Positions 34,364 to 43,341 of a stretch of 64,000 nucleotides of DNA are shown in pieces. Each line of letters starts with the position of its first letter. Position 1 is the stretch's first letter. This stretch comes from Microbacterium paraoxydans (GTDB lineage: Bacteria > Actinomycetota > Actinomycetes > Actinomycetales > Microbacteriaceae). The stretch is from positions 248,001 to 312,000 of the forward strand of contig NZ_CP064873.1 of assembly GCF_019056515.1 (NCBI RefSeq). Reading direction: 5' to 3'. The position numbers were made by a program, and so were the translations under genes. Under the pieces are notes generated by a model. The model was not told where the DNA came from. It did not search any database and saw nothing but the letters and a program-made list of their open reading frames with translations.

Positions 34364-35545
34364 GTGGCGCAGGACAAAGACGTCGTCAACACGGCACCGG
34401 CCGAGGTTGCCACCTCGGTGAAGCTTCCGGATGACTTTCAGGACAAGGTCTTCAAGGCCATCGCTGTCCAGCGCCCGGCGGTGGGGGCGTACATCAAGGA
34501 GGTGCGCCGAAAGAACCCGGGAGCGACACCCGCTCAGGTGATGAAGATCATCGAGTCGCAGTACGTCGCTACGACCACCGCAGCGAGCGCTGCGGTTGGC
34601 GCCTCCGCGACGATCCCGGCGGTCGGCATTCCCGTGGCACTTGGGCTCGGGGTCGCCGACCTGCTGTTCTTCTATGAGACAACTGCTCTCTTCGCTCTCT
34701 GCATGGCTGAATTGCGTGGAATCTCCGTCGACGACCCCGACCGCGCGAAGGTCATCGTCCTCGGCGCACTTCTGGGGGAGAAACGCCGAAGCCCCGTGTC
34801 CCAGATCGTGCTGAGCGCGCTCCCCGCCGGAGCAACTGTTGCGGGAGCGCGCGCGGTCGCCGGGGGAGCTCTTTCAGGCGCGACCCCGAAATGGGGCGAC
34901 TTGGTTGCCCAGCAGATACCTGATTCCGCGCTCGTGCCAGTGACCATGGTGCTGGCAAAACAGGCGATCGCACAGGGAACGGTGATGGGCGCCGTGAAGA
35001 TCAGTTCGAAGGCGATCCCCGTTATCGGTGCGGTGGCGGGAGGAGCGACCAGCTTCTACTTCGGAAGCAGCGTGGTGAAGTCGTGCCGCGCTGGCTTCTC
35101 CGAACCGACGGAGATCTGGCCGGAATGGCTCGAGCTGACGGACAGCGACGGCGACGGTATCCCGGACCCCTCGAAGGCTGTGCTTGCGATGCGTGCTGCA
35201 TCGGAGTCAGCAAAGGACTTCGGCGAGAACGTGTGGGGACGAATCGTTGACTCTACTGAGGTCTTCAGGAGCGTCGACCTCGACGGCGACGGTGTTCCCG
35301 ACGAGGCGCGCGCGGTGACCGCGGTAAAGGGTGCGGTAACGACTGTCGGCGCTGCGGCCGGTGGAGCAGCGAAAGCCGTGGGTGGAGCGGCAGGTGGCGC
35401 TGTCAAGGCAGTCGGCGGCGTGGCAACGGGTGCTGCTGGCGCCGTCTCCGGTCTCTTCAAGCGAGGAAAGTTGGCGACGGGTAAGCCCGACAACAGCACA
35501 GACGAACAGACGGCTGAAGCGGAATCAATCGAATCCTCGAGCTAA
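34364..35545 (+). CDS. EcsC-family protein with two calcium-binding-type repeats
   Basis: The product is 393 aa from GTG 34364, behind GGGGGAT. Residues ~10-250 follow the EcsC pattern (helices with TIPAVGIPVALGLGVADLLF and AIPVIGAVAGGATSFYFGSS), a family linked to membranes but without a known reaction. Two loops, DSDGDGIPD (residues 260-268) and DLDGDGVPD (305-313), are thrombospondin-type-3-like Ca2+ sites. After them comes an Ala/Gly/Val-rich repeat (GGAAKAVGGAAGGAVKAVGG) that would form an amphipathic or membrane-inserting helix. The end is Ser/Glu-rich. Its place beside nuclease genes hints at a membrane effector, but nothing proves it. Confidence 0.8.
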   Translation: MAQDKDVVNTAPAEVATSVKLPDDFQDKVFKAIAVQRPAVGAYIKEVRRKNPGATPAQVMKIIESQYVATTTAASAAVGASATIPAVGIPVALGLGVADLLFFYETTALFALCMAELRGISVDDPDRAKVIVLGALLGEKRRSPVSQIVLSALPAGATVAGARAVAGGALSGATPKWGDLVAQQIPDSALVPVTMVLAKQAIAQGTVMGAVKISSKAIPVIGAVAGGATSFYFGSSVVKSCRAGFSEPTEIWPEWLELTDSDGDGIPDPSKAVLAMRAASESAKDFGENVWGRIVDSTEVFRSVDLDGDGVPDEARAVTAVKGAVTTVGAAAGGAAKAVGGAAGGAVKAVGGVATGAAGAVSGLFKRGKLATGKPDNSTDEQTAEAESIESSS

Positions 35546-35614
35546 ACGCGCGCAACATTCGAGGCCTCTGACGTTCTTTCGGCGTGAGAGTGGTTCGCCG
35601 CACTGGCTTCCCCG

Positions 35615-37117
35615 CTACTCGAACCCTCCCGTCAACCGCCCGTGCATCGTCCCGCTCGAGTCATTCATCCCGACGATCTCCACCGTCTTCCCCAACGCGA
35701 CGTACTTCGTCTCGATCGCATCCAACGCGGCAACAGTCGACGCATCCCACACGTGTGACCCGGACAGATCCACCACAACCCGACCCGGATCCTCGGTATA
35801 TGAGAACAACGTCGTCAGATCATTGCTCGACGCGAAGAACAGCTCCCCCTCCACGACGTACGTCACGGCATCCTTGGCCTCAGACAGCACGCGCGTGACC
35901 GAAACGAAGTGCGCCACCCGCCGCACGAACAGCACCGACGCGACCAGCACCCCACCGACGACCCCGACCGCCAGGTTGTGCGTGATGAGTACCAGCGCCA
36001 CCGTAGACACCATCACGAACGTCTCGCTCTTCGGCATCCGCTTCAGCGTCGACGGCCGCACACTGTGCCAGTCGAACGCCCCGATCGCGACCATGATCAT
36101 CACGGCTACGAGCGCCGCCATCGGGATCGTCCCGACGAAGTCACCGAACACCACGACCAACACGAACAAAAACAGACCGGCGCAGAACGTCGAGATGCGG
36201 GTCCGCGCGCCCGACGCCTTCACGTTGATCATCGTCTGACCGATCACCGCGCATCCGCCCATGCCGCCGAACATCCCGGACAGCACGTTCGCGACGCCCT
36301 GTCCCCACGATTCGCGGGTCTTGTTCGAGTGGGTGTCGGTGATCTCGTCGACGAGCTTCGCGGTCAGCAGCGACTCCATGAGCCCGACGAGCGCGACGCC
36401 GAGCGCGAACGGCGCGATGATCGTGAACGTCTCCCACGTCAGCGGGACGTTCGGGATAAACAGCGACGGCAGACTCCGCGGCAGCTCACCCTGATCGCCG
36501 ACCGTCGGCACCGTGATCCCGAAGGCGAGCACCACACCCGTGACGATGATCACGGATAAGAGCGGCGCCGGCACGATCTTGGTGAGCTTCGGCATCACGA
36601 GCATCACGATGATCCCGAGCGCCACCAGCGGATACACCAGCCACGGCACGTCGATGAGCTGCGGGAACTGCGAGCTGAACACGAAGATCGCGAGCGCGTT
36701 CACGAACCCGACCATGACGCTGCGCGGGATGAACCGCATGAGCTTCGCCACGCCGAGCACCCCGAGGACCACCTGGAAGATCCCGGCGAGGATGACCGTC
36801 GCGATGAAGTAGTCGAGGCCGTACGTCGGCGCGACGGGAGCGATCACGAGCGCCACGGCACCGGTCGCCGCGGTCACCATCGCGGGTCGCCCGCCGAGGA
36901 ACGCGATCGACACCGCCATGATGAACGACGAGAACAGCCCGACCTTCGGGTCCACCCCCGCGATCACCGAGAACGCGATCGCTTCCGGGATGAGCGCGAG
37001 TCCGACGACGAGCCCGGCCAGCACCTCCCGCGTCAGCAGTCGCGGGTTCTTCAGCGCATCGAGCACCGAGGGGTGGGCGCGGTAGCGGGCGCGGTCGTCG
37101 ACCGTCGTTGCAGACAT
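35615..37117 (-). CDS. SulP-family anion transporter with STAS domain
   Basis: The product is 500 aa. The SulP core has about 10-12 helices, beginning LTREVLAGLVVGLALIPEAI (the SulP signature) and including MFGGMGGCAVIGQTMINVKA. A C-terminal STAS domain (~residues 430-495) contains VVVDLSGSHVWDASTVAAL. Family members carry sulphate, bicarbonate or other anions, and the STAS domain regulates them; the substrate here is not fixed by sequence. CTGGAG precedes the ATG. It converges on the EcsC gene. Confidence 0.92.
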   Translation of the reverse strand: MSATTVDDRARYRAHPSVLDALKNPRLLTREVLAGLVVGLALIPEAIAFSVIAGVDPKVGLFSSFIMAVSIAFLGGRPAMVTAATGAVALVIAPVAPTYGLDYFIATVILAGIFQVVLGVLGVAKLMRFIPRSVMVGFVNALAIFVFSSQFPQLIDVPWLVYPLVALGIIVMLVMPKLTKIVPAPLLSVIIVTGVVLAFGITVPTVGDQGELPRSLPSLFIPNVPLTWETFTIIAPFALGVALVGLMESLLTAKLVDEITDTHSNKTRESWGQGVANVLSGMFGGMGGCAVIGQTMINVKASGARTRISTFCAGLFLFVLVVVFGDFVGTIPMAALVAVMIMVAIGAFDWHSVRPSTLKRMPKSETFVMVSTVALVLITHNLAVGVVGGVLVASVLFVRRVAHFVSVTRVLSEAKDAVTYVVEGELFFASSNDLTTLFSYTEDPGRVVVDLSGSHVWDASTVAALDAIETKYVALGKTVEIVGMNDSSGTMHGRLTGGFE

Positions 37118-37235
37118 GGAGCTCCAGGGGAAGGCGCCTCAGAGAGGAGGCAGACGTTCCAGCCTACGTGCACGGTTCAGCCTCTCCTCCGGTGCGGGCT
37201 TGGCGCCTCGGCCGCTATCGCCTGGGCAGTCACTC

Positions 37236-37871
37236 TCAGAGGTAGGGCGTGAACTCCGCCGTCACATCGCGCCCCAGAGTCTGCGCCGCACGGAGAGACA
37301 GAAGGTGGCCATTCACGTGCGCTGACCAGCGAGAAGCACTGCGCACCTCGTTCGGTCCAATCTCCCTCGCCCACTGGAGCGCATATGTGCGCGAATCGAG
37401 CACCAAGAGCGTGGCGACGTCGAAGTCGAAGGACCGAAAAACGGAGAAGACCGCATTCGCACTCGTGGATGCGCTCCTCGTTCGGGCCTTAACCTGAATG
37501 CGACGGTCACCCGCGAGCACGTCGTACGACTTGGCGGAGTTCGGCTCGAGAATGCCACCGTAGACCTGAGCGGCGACGTACTCGGCGTAGTCGCCGAGGG
37601 GCGCGTTTCCGGTCCGGACGACTCCGCGCATGCGCAGCTCTGCGAGAATCTGCGCGTACTGCTTCAGCAGCGCGGACGTCGGCTCCGACTCGAGAGGCCG
37701 AGTTACTTCCCTAGCGAAGACCTCATCGAAGAGATCAAAAACTTCCTCGGCGGTCAGGTCCCAGGCCTTCCCGCCCTTCGGAAGAGCACCGTGACGGGAC
37801 CGGAGAGCGGCGCGCGCCTCTGCTATCGGCACGTCGAACCGGGCCGCGAATGCGTGGGCGGTGATCTTCAC
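37236..37871 (-). CDS. Protein with PD-(D/E)XK-like nuclease features
   Basis: The product is 211 aa. The N-terminal ~90 residues are helical (MKITAHAFAARFDVPIAEAR). A second part has GDYAEYVAAQVYGG, then SYDVLAGDRRIQVKARTRS, matching the E...D...QxK order of the PD-(D/E)XK fold, followed by FSVFRSFDFDVATLLVLDS strands. Related proteins are usually annotated as hypothetical. It has no partner with overlapping reading frame. It lies 118 bases upstream of the SulP gene on the same strand, near the defence-like island. Confidence 0.65.
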   Translation of the reverse strand: MKITAHAFAARFDVPIAEARAALRSRHGALPKGGKAWDLTAEEVFDLFDEVFAREVTRPLESEPTSALLKQYAQILAELRMRGVVRTGNAPLGDYAEYVAAQVYGGILEPNSAKSYDVLAGDRRIQVKARTRSASTSANAVFSVFRSFDFDVATLLVLDSRTYALQWAREIGPNEVRSASRWSAHVNGHLLSLRAAQTLGRDVTAEFTPYL

Positions 37872-37968
37872 TCCTTCACGCTACCGACGACCGAGGAAAG
37901 ACTAGGAAGGCTTCCACCCGCCCCACACATCCGCCAGGATGAACACGACCGCCCCGAAGGAGTCCCGC

Positions 37969-38481
37969 ATGTCGTCGCTCGCCCCGTCCACCGCCCCGGA
38001 CACGGCATCCGCCGCGCTCCCCGGCGCCGTGGTCATCGCCGCGATCCGCCGCGTCCTCCTGTGGTCGCTGATCGCCGCATTCCTCTACCCCGTGTTCATG
38101 ACCGCCAGCAAGGGCATCTGCCCCGGCGGGGTCGACGGGAACGGCGGGTTCATCGACTCCACTGGTCAGCCGGTGGACGAGGCTCCGCAGTGCATCCAGC
38201 TGACGCTCGCGCCGAGCCCCCTCGTCTACATCGCCATCGCCGTCACCGTGCTGCTCGCGCTCGGTCGCGTGATCAAGGCGACTGACGAGCGCGCGGCGCT
38301 TCGCACCCTGGAGTGGACCCTGCGCGGAGTCGGACTGTTCGTGGTGGTCGCGATCGTCGTCTCGCACGTCTGGTTCGCGCTGATCCCGCTCGAGCAGTTC
38401 ACCGGCGACTCCTGGACCGTGTTCAGCCCGTTCCCGTTCGGCTCGATCGACGTCGAGGTGACGCCGATGACGACCTCGTGA
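37969..38481 (+). CDS. Three-helix membrane protein of unknown function
   Basis: The product is 170 aa from ATG 37969, with GAAGGAG six bases upstream; an ATG at 37939 lacks a ribosome site. Helices are seen near residues 30-50 (VLLWSLIAAFLYPVFMTA), 80-100 (LVYIAIAVTVLLALGRVI) and 120-140 (VGLFVVVAIVVSHVWFALI). The loop between the first two carries two Cys (GICPGG, APQCIQ) that may pair outside the cell. It converges on the phosphodiesterase gene. Confidence 0.65.
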   Translation: MSSLAPSTAPDTASAALPGAVVIAAIRRVLLWSLIAAFLYPVFMTASKGICPGGVDGNGGFIDSTGQPVDEAPQCIQLTLAPSPLVYIAIAVTVLLALGRVIKATDERAALRTLEWTLRGVGLFVVVAIVVSHVWFALIPLEQFTGDSWTVFSPFPFGSIDVEVTPMTTS

Positions 38482-38485
38482 CGGC

Positions 38486-39364
38486 TTAGTCCCGCCAGTC
38501 GATCCCGACGCCGGCGATCCGTCGTCCGGCCTCGTCGGCGGCGACCGGCTCCCCGACGTCCGCCCCGCGCTCGAGCGAGACGGCGGAGTGCACGATGGTG
38601 TCGGCGTACACGTGCACGAGGTTGTAGCCCTGTGCGGCGTCCTGTCCGCGGGTGGCGCCGACGGGCTGCGCGAGGTCCTGTCCGTACGCGCTCGACGAGG
38701 CCACGGCGACAGGGATCCCGGCGAAGGTGCCGAACGACGGATGGTGCACGTGCCCGGACAGGATGCCCCGCACGTCCGACCCCCGCAGCACCGCGGCCAG
38801 CGCGTCCTGATCCCGCAGCTCGACCGTCACGGCGAGGTCGAGCACCGTCGGCAGGGGCGGATGGTGGATGAGCAGCAGCGTGCCCTGCGGTGCCGCCGTC
38901 GACAGCTCTCCCTCCAGCCGATCCAGCTGCGACGACGGCACCTCCCCCCAATGCGCGCCGGGCACCGTCGAATCGACGACGATGACGCGCATCCCCCCGA
39001 ACCACCGCACCTCGACGATCGGCTCATCACCCGCCCCCGCGAGTCCGAGCTCCGATCGCATGGCACGACGGTCGTCATGGTTGCCGGCCGCCCACACGAC
39101 CTCGCAGCCGAGCGCATCGGCGGCGGGCGTCACGAGCTCGCGCAGTCGCTGGTAGGAGGCGGCATCGCCCCGGTCCGTCAGGTCTCCCGTGAACAGCAGC
39201 GCGTCGGGACGGAGCCCCGAGGCGACGAGCCGGTCGAGCATCTCCGCCAGGTTCGCGTCGGCGTCGGCCCCGCTGCCGTACAGCGGCGACCGTTCACCGG
39301 GCAGGTGCGTGTCGGAGATGTGCACGAAGGTGTGCGACGGGCGAGGGTGTTCGGTGAGGATCAT
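38486..39364 (-). CDS. Calcineurin-like metallophosphodiesterase (CpdA-type)
   Basis: The product is 292 aa. The dinuclear metal motifs are all present: HISDTHL, LLFTGDLTDRGD, AAGNHDDRRAMRS, LLIHHPPLP and ILSGHVHHPSFG. Such enzymes hydrolyse cyclic nucleotides or other phosphodiesters. It is the last gene of the importer operon (43-base gap after the LacI gene), so it may split an imported phosphodiester rather than act on cAMP; this is inference from context. Confidence 0.92.
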   Translation of the reverse strand: MILTEHPRPSHTFVHISDTHLPGERSPLYGSGADADANLAEMLDRLVASGLRPDALLFTGDLTDRGDAASYQRLRELVTPAADALGCEVVWAAGNHDDRRAMRSELGLAGAGDEPIVEVRWFGGMRVIVVDSTVPGAHWGEVPSSQLDRLEGELSTAAPQGTLLLIHHPPLPTVLDLAVTVELRDQDALAAVLRGSDVRGILSGHVHHPSFGTFAGIPVAVASSSAYGQDLAQPVGATRGQDAAQGYNLVHVYADTIVHSAVSLERGADVGEPVAADEAGRRIAGVGIDWRD

Positions 39365-39406
39365 GTCTCTTCCTGGTCGGCGGACGGAGGCAGGTCGGGG
39401 CAGATG

Positions 39407-40429
39407 TCAGACGGCGGCGGCGGTGGAGCCCGGGACGAGCGTTCCCGTGAACGAGCGGCGTACGAGCGTCTCCGGCCCGTCCGCCGTGAGCAGCTGCTGC
39501 ATGGTCTCGACGGCGGCCGCGGCCACCGCCTCCACGGGGATCCGCAGCGTGGTGAGCCCGAGCAGATCGGCGCCGGGCAGGATGCCGTCGCACCCGGTCA
39601 CGCTCACGTCCCCCGGCACGCGGAGCCCGGCGGCGCGGGCGGCGCGCATCACGGCGAGCTGCCGGTAGTCCGAGGCGCACATGACGGCGGTCGCCCCGGC
39701 GCGCACGGCGGCGAGGGCCTCGTCGACGCCGTCCTCGGGACGCGCACCGGCGGAGATCATCGTCACGGCGACGCCCGCCGCGGTCAGCACCTCCTGCATC
39801 GCGAGCGCGCGGAGGTGCTCGGGGTACGAGGCCTCGGGGCTTCCGGCGAGCACGACGACGGTCCGGTGGACGAGCGCGACGATGTGCTCCGCGAGCAGAC
39901 GTCCGTGCCCCTCGTCGTCGTAGTGGGCGGTGTGGATGCGGCCCGCCGACTCCACGCGCCCGGCACGCAGGATCGGCACCTGGTCCGCGAAGGGCTCGAG
40001 CTGCGCCGCGGAGATGCCGCCGGTGGCGACGATGAGTCCCGCGACGCGCATGCCGAGCAGCCGGTGCAGCGCATTCACCTGCTTGGCGCCCTGTTCGTCG
40101 GCGCCGATCGTGACGGTCACGAGGTCGAGGCCGCGCTGATGCGCCTCCTCCTGCAACCGGGAGAAGAGGAGACCGTACGCGGGGTTGCTCGCATCGCGAA
40201 GCATGAGGCCGACGGTGCCGGTGCGTCCGGCGGCGAGCTCCGCGGCCATCGTGTTGCGCACGTACCCGAGCCGCTCGGCCGCTTCCAGGATGCGCTCCTG
40301 CGTCTCCGGCGCGAACCGGCCCTCGCCCTTCAAGGCTCTGGTCGCCGTGGCTCGCGACACCCCGGCCGCCGCGGCGACGTCGCTGATCGTGACCCGCAGG
40401 GCGGGAGTCCCAGCATCCGCCCCGCTCAT
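39407..40429 (-). CDS. LacI-family transcriptional regulator
   Basis: The product is 340 aa. The N-terminal helix-turn-helix and hinge (TISDVAAAAGVSRATATRAL, ERLGYVRNTMAAELA) and the periplasmic-binding-type core (GTVGLMLRDASNPAYGLLFS, VTGCDGILPGADLLGLTTLR) are complete. Its ATG overlaps the permease stop by four bases, so it is cotranscribed and probably autoregulated. The dyad at 44448-44462 ahead of the operon is a candidate site. Confidence 0.92.
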   Translation of the reverse strand: MSGADAGTPALRVTISDVAAAAGVSRATATRALKGEGRFAPETQERILEAAERLGYVRNTMAAELAAGRTGTVGLMLRDASNPAYGLLFSRLQEEAHQRGLDLVTVTIGADEQGAKQVNALHRLLGMRVAGLIVATGGISAAQLEPFADQVPILRAGRVESAGRIHTAHYDDEGHGRLLAEHIVALVHRTVVVLAGSPEASYPEHLRALAMQEVLTAAGVAVTMISAGARPEDGVDEALAAVRAGATAVMCASDYRQLAVMRAARAAGLRVPGDVSVTGCDGILPGADLLGLTTLRIPVEAVAAAAVETMQQLLTADGPETLVRRSFTGTLVPGSTAAAV

Positions 40430-42285
40430 GCGCGCTGCTTCCGTCGGCGGGGCGCTCCGGCGCGCGATCCTCGTCCATACACGAGATACATGGTGACACC
40501 CATGATGATCATGAGCAGCACGGTGTAGACGAACGTGATGGGCATCGCGTCGAGGTTGTTCTCCCCGCGCGTGCTCTCCTGGATCGCGACGCCGAGCGGC
40601 TTGTACAGCGGGTGGTAGAGGAAGATCGCGGCGTCGTAGTCGTCGAGCAGGCTGTTGAAGTTCAGCGCCGTGATCGCGGCTGCGGTCGGCAGCACGAGGG
40701 GGATGAGCACGCGCCGGAACGTGGTCAGCGAGCGGGCGCCGAGGATGCGCGAGGCGTCTTCCAGGGAGTCCGGCACGGACGCGAACCCGGCCTTGAGCAG
40801 CCGCAGCGTGAACGGGATCTTCACGCAGATGTACGCGACGAGCAGCAGGACCGGCGTCCCCGTGAGCACGATGTTGCCCACGAGCGGCTGCGGCGCGTCG
40901 AACGCCATCACGAAGGCCAGCGCGATCAGCACGATCGGCAGGATCCACGGGATGTGCAGCACGTACTCGATGACCGTGGTGAGCAGGTTGCGGTGCTTCT
41001 GCATCATCCGCGCGACGAACAGCAGCCCGCCCACCACGATGACCGCGGCGAGGGCGCTGTAGACGACGCTCACGATGAACGGGCGGAGGGCCGCCGCGCT
41101 GGAGAACACGGTGATGTAGTTGTCGAGCGTGAAGCTGTCGAGCGTGATCGATCCGGCGAGGATGCTCCGCGCGTCCACGAACGAGAAGATCACGATGAGC
41201 ACGACCGGGATGAGGTAGATCACCCAGAGCAGGTAGGCGACCACGTGCACGACCGCGTTCGCGAACGGGTTGCGGATGCGCTGCTTCTGGATCGGCGTCG
41301 CCACCTTCGCCACCGAGAAGTACACCCCCGATTTCTCGGCGCGGTTCATGATCGCGAGCAGGATGATGGTCGCGACGCCGAGGACGATCGCCAGCAGCGC
41401 CGCGATGTCGCGCGTGATCGGGCTGCGCGACAGGTCGATGATGAGGGGGGCGACGGTCTGGAAGTCCGGGCCGCCGAGCACGAGCGGCGCGGTCAGGGCC
41501 CCGAGACCGATGAGGAACGTCAGCACCGTGACGGCGAAGAGCATCGGCTTCATGACCGGCAGCACGATGCGGCGCAGGATCGTCCAGGTCGACGCGCCCA
41601 TGAGCTTCGCCGCCTCGATCGACGCGTAGTCCACCTTGCCGAGCGACGAGGACAGGAACAGCATGTGGTTCGTCGTCGTCGCGAACGTCATCACGAACAC
41701 GACCGCGAAGTAGCCGGAGAACCAGTCCCGGTTCATGTCCGGCCAGATGTTCACCATCAGATTCGTGATGAAGCCGAATTTCCCGTAGATGAAGTTGTAG
41801 CCGGCGGCGAGCACGATGCCGCCGTAGATCAGGGTCGTGGCGTAGCCGAGCCAGAGGAGCTTGGCGCCGCGCACCTGGAAGTACTGCGTCACCAGCACGA
41901 TGAACACCCCGACGACGTTGACCGTGACGGACAGCGTGATCGCGAGGAGGAAGCTGTTGCCGAGCGTCTTCAGCGCGCGCTCGCTGCCGAGCAGCTTCTC
42001 GACGGCGCGGATGCTGAACTGGCCGTCCGGGAAGAAGGTCGCGGCGAGCAGCTCGGCGTTCGGCAGCACGAGGAAGGCGGCGGCGAACCAGATCACGACG
42101 ATGCCGGTCACCCAGGCCAGCGGTGAGCGGAGCATCGCGCGCACGCTGCCGGGCCGTCCGCGGCGGAGGCGGGGCTTCGTCGCGGTGCCCGCCTCGGCGG
42201 CCTCGGTCGTCAGGGCGCCGGACGCGTCGGTCATGGCCGCGGACGGCGGCGGCACCGGGCGGGAGTCGTTCTGCGGAGCGCTCAT
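40426..42285 (-). CDS. Fused double ABC transporter permease (iron/aminoethylphosphonate type)
   Basis: The product is 619 aa. Two BPD_transp_1 permease halves are joined in one chain, each with an EAA loop: EAAKLMGASTWTILRRIVLP (first half) and EDASRILGARSLTTFRRVL (second half). About 12 helices are expected in the membrane. The N-terminal ~45 residues are a Pro/Ala-rich cytoplasmic tail. Fused permeases of this kind occur in Fe3+ and 2-aminoethylphosphonate importers. The start lies one base after the ATPase stop. Confidence 0.92.
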   Translation of the reverse strand: MSAPQNDSRPVPPPSAAMTDASGALTTEAAEAGTATKPRLRRGRPGSVRAMLRSPLAWVTGIVVIWFAAAFLVLPNAELLAATFFPDGQFSIRAVEKLLGSERALKTLGNSFLLAITLSVTVNVVGVFIVLVTQYFQVRGAKLLWLGYATTLIYGGIVLAAGYNFIYGKFGFITNLMVNIWPDMNRDWFSGYFAVVFVMTFATTTNHMLFLSSSLGKVDYASIEAAKLMGASTWTILRRIVLPVMKPMLFAVTVLTFLIGLGALTAPLVLGGPDFQTVAPLIIDLSRSPITRDIAALLAIVLGVATIILLAIMNRAEKSGVYFSVAKVATPIQKQRIRNPFANAVVHVVAYLLWVIYLIPVVLIVIFSFVDARSILAGSITLDSFTLDNYITVFSSAAALRPFIVSVVYSALAAVIVVGGLLFVARMMQKHRNLLTTVIEYVLHIPWILPIVLIALAFVMAFDAPQPLVGNIVLTGTPVLLLVAYICVKIPFTLRLLKAGFASVPDSLEDASRILGARSLTTFRRVLIPLVLPTAAAITALNFNSLLDDYDAAIFLYHPLYKPLGVAIQESTRGENNLDAMPITFVYTVLLMIIMGVTMYLVYGRGSRAGAPRRRKQRA

Positions 42286-42286
42286 G

Positions 42287-43306
42287 TCACGCCGCCGGGT
42301 ACTGCAGGATCCACCGCGGGTCGACGTCGATGCGCACGGCGTCGCCGACGTCCCACCGGTGCGCGCTCGCCGCGGCCGGCACGCTCACCCGGAGCGTCGC
42401 ATCGGCCGCCGACACCGTGTAGACGCTGTGGCTGCCGTGGTACGTGCGCTCCGCGACGGTGCCGTCGAGCGACGCCGTGCCACCGGCGGTGGCCGCGGAC
42501 GGCGATGCCAGGTGCAGCTTCTCCGGCCGCACGTAGCTCTCGGCCGTGGCGTCGAGGCCCGCGCCGATCGCGACGAGCTGCGCGGGGCTGAGGCGGTTGT
42601 TCTCGCCGATGAACCGGCAGACGAAGGGCGTCGCGCTGCGGTCGTAGATCTCCTCCGGGGTGCCCACCTGCTGCAGCGTCCCGGCGTCGAGCACGGCGAT
42701 CCGGTCGCTGAGGGTGAGCGCCTCCTCCTGGTCGTGGGTGACGTACACGGTGGTCACGCCGACCTCGTGCTGCAGCTCCTTGAGCTGCTCGCGCAGCTGC
42801 ACGCGGAGCTTGGCGTCGAGGTTCGACAACGGCTCGTCGAGCAGCAGGATGCTGGGGGTGAGCGCGAGCGCTCGGGCGATGGCGACGCGCTGCTGCTGGC
42901 CGCCGGACAGCTCCGCCACGTTCTTCTCGAGCTGCGACGCGGCGAGCCCGGTGCGGTCGGCGACCTCGTCCACGCGCCGCCGCTGCTCGGCCTTCGACAC
43001 CTTCTGCACCGAGAGGCCGAACGCGATGTTCTCCCGCACGTTCATGCTCGGGAACAGCGCGTAGTTCTGGAACACCATGCCCACGCCGCGCTTCTCGCTC
43101 GGCACGCGGGTCACGTCGCGACCCGCGATGTGGATGCGCCCGCCGGTCGGCTCGATGAACCCCGCGAGCGTGCGCAGGGCGGTGGTCTTGCCGCATCCGG
43201 ACGGACCCAGGAGGGTGAAGAACTCACCCTCCTGGATCTCCAGATCGAGGTGCGAGACCGCACGGTGGTCGCCGAACACGACCTCGACGTCGTCGAAACG
43301 GATCAT
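42287..43306 (-). CDS. ABC transporter ATP-binding protein
   Basis: The product is 339 aa. Walker A GPSGCGKTTALR, Q-loop VFQNYALFPSMNV, signature LSGGQQQRVAIARAL, Walker B ILLLDEPLSNLD and the H-loop YVTHDQEEALTLSD are all intact. A C-terminal TOBE region (~residues 250-335) contains YVRPEKLHLA. It belongs to the PotA/FbpC/PhnT class that energises import. It sits between the binding protein (35-base gap) and the permease (1-base gap). Confidence 0.95.
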   Translation of the reverse strand: MIRFDDVEVVFGDHRAVSHLDLEIQEGEFFTLLGPSGCGKTTALRTLAGFIEPTGGRIHIAGRDVTRVPSEKRGVGMVFQNYALFPSMNVRENIAFGLSVQKVSKAEQRRRVDEVADRTGLAASQLEKNVAELSGGQQQRVAIARALALTPSILLLDEPLSNLDAKLRVQLREQLKELQHEVGVTTVYVTHDQEEALTLSDRIAVLDAGTLQQVGTPEEIYDRSATPFVCRFIGENNRLSPAQLVAIGAGLDATAESYVRPEKLHLASPSAATAGGTASLDGTVAERTYHGSHSVYTVSAADATLRVSVPAAASAHRWDVGDAVRIDVDPRWILQYPAA

Positions 43307-43341
43307 CGTCTTCTCTCTCTGCCGGTGCGGGACTGCGCGGG

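Noticed and set aside
39407..40948. LacI protein extended upstream to about 513 aa
   Set aside because: The added part lies opposite or within the permease gene in another frame; the ATG at 40429 gives a normal LacI length and an ATGA overlap.
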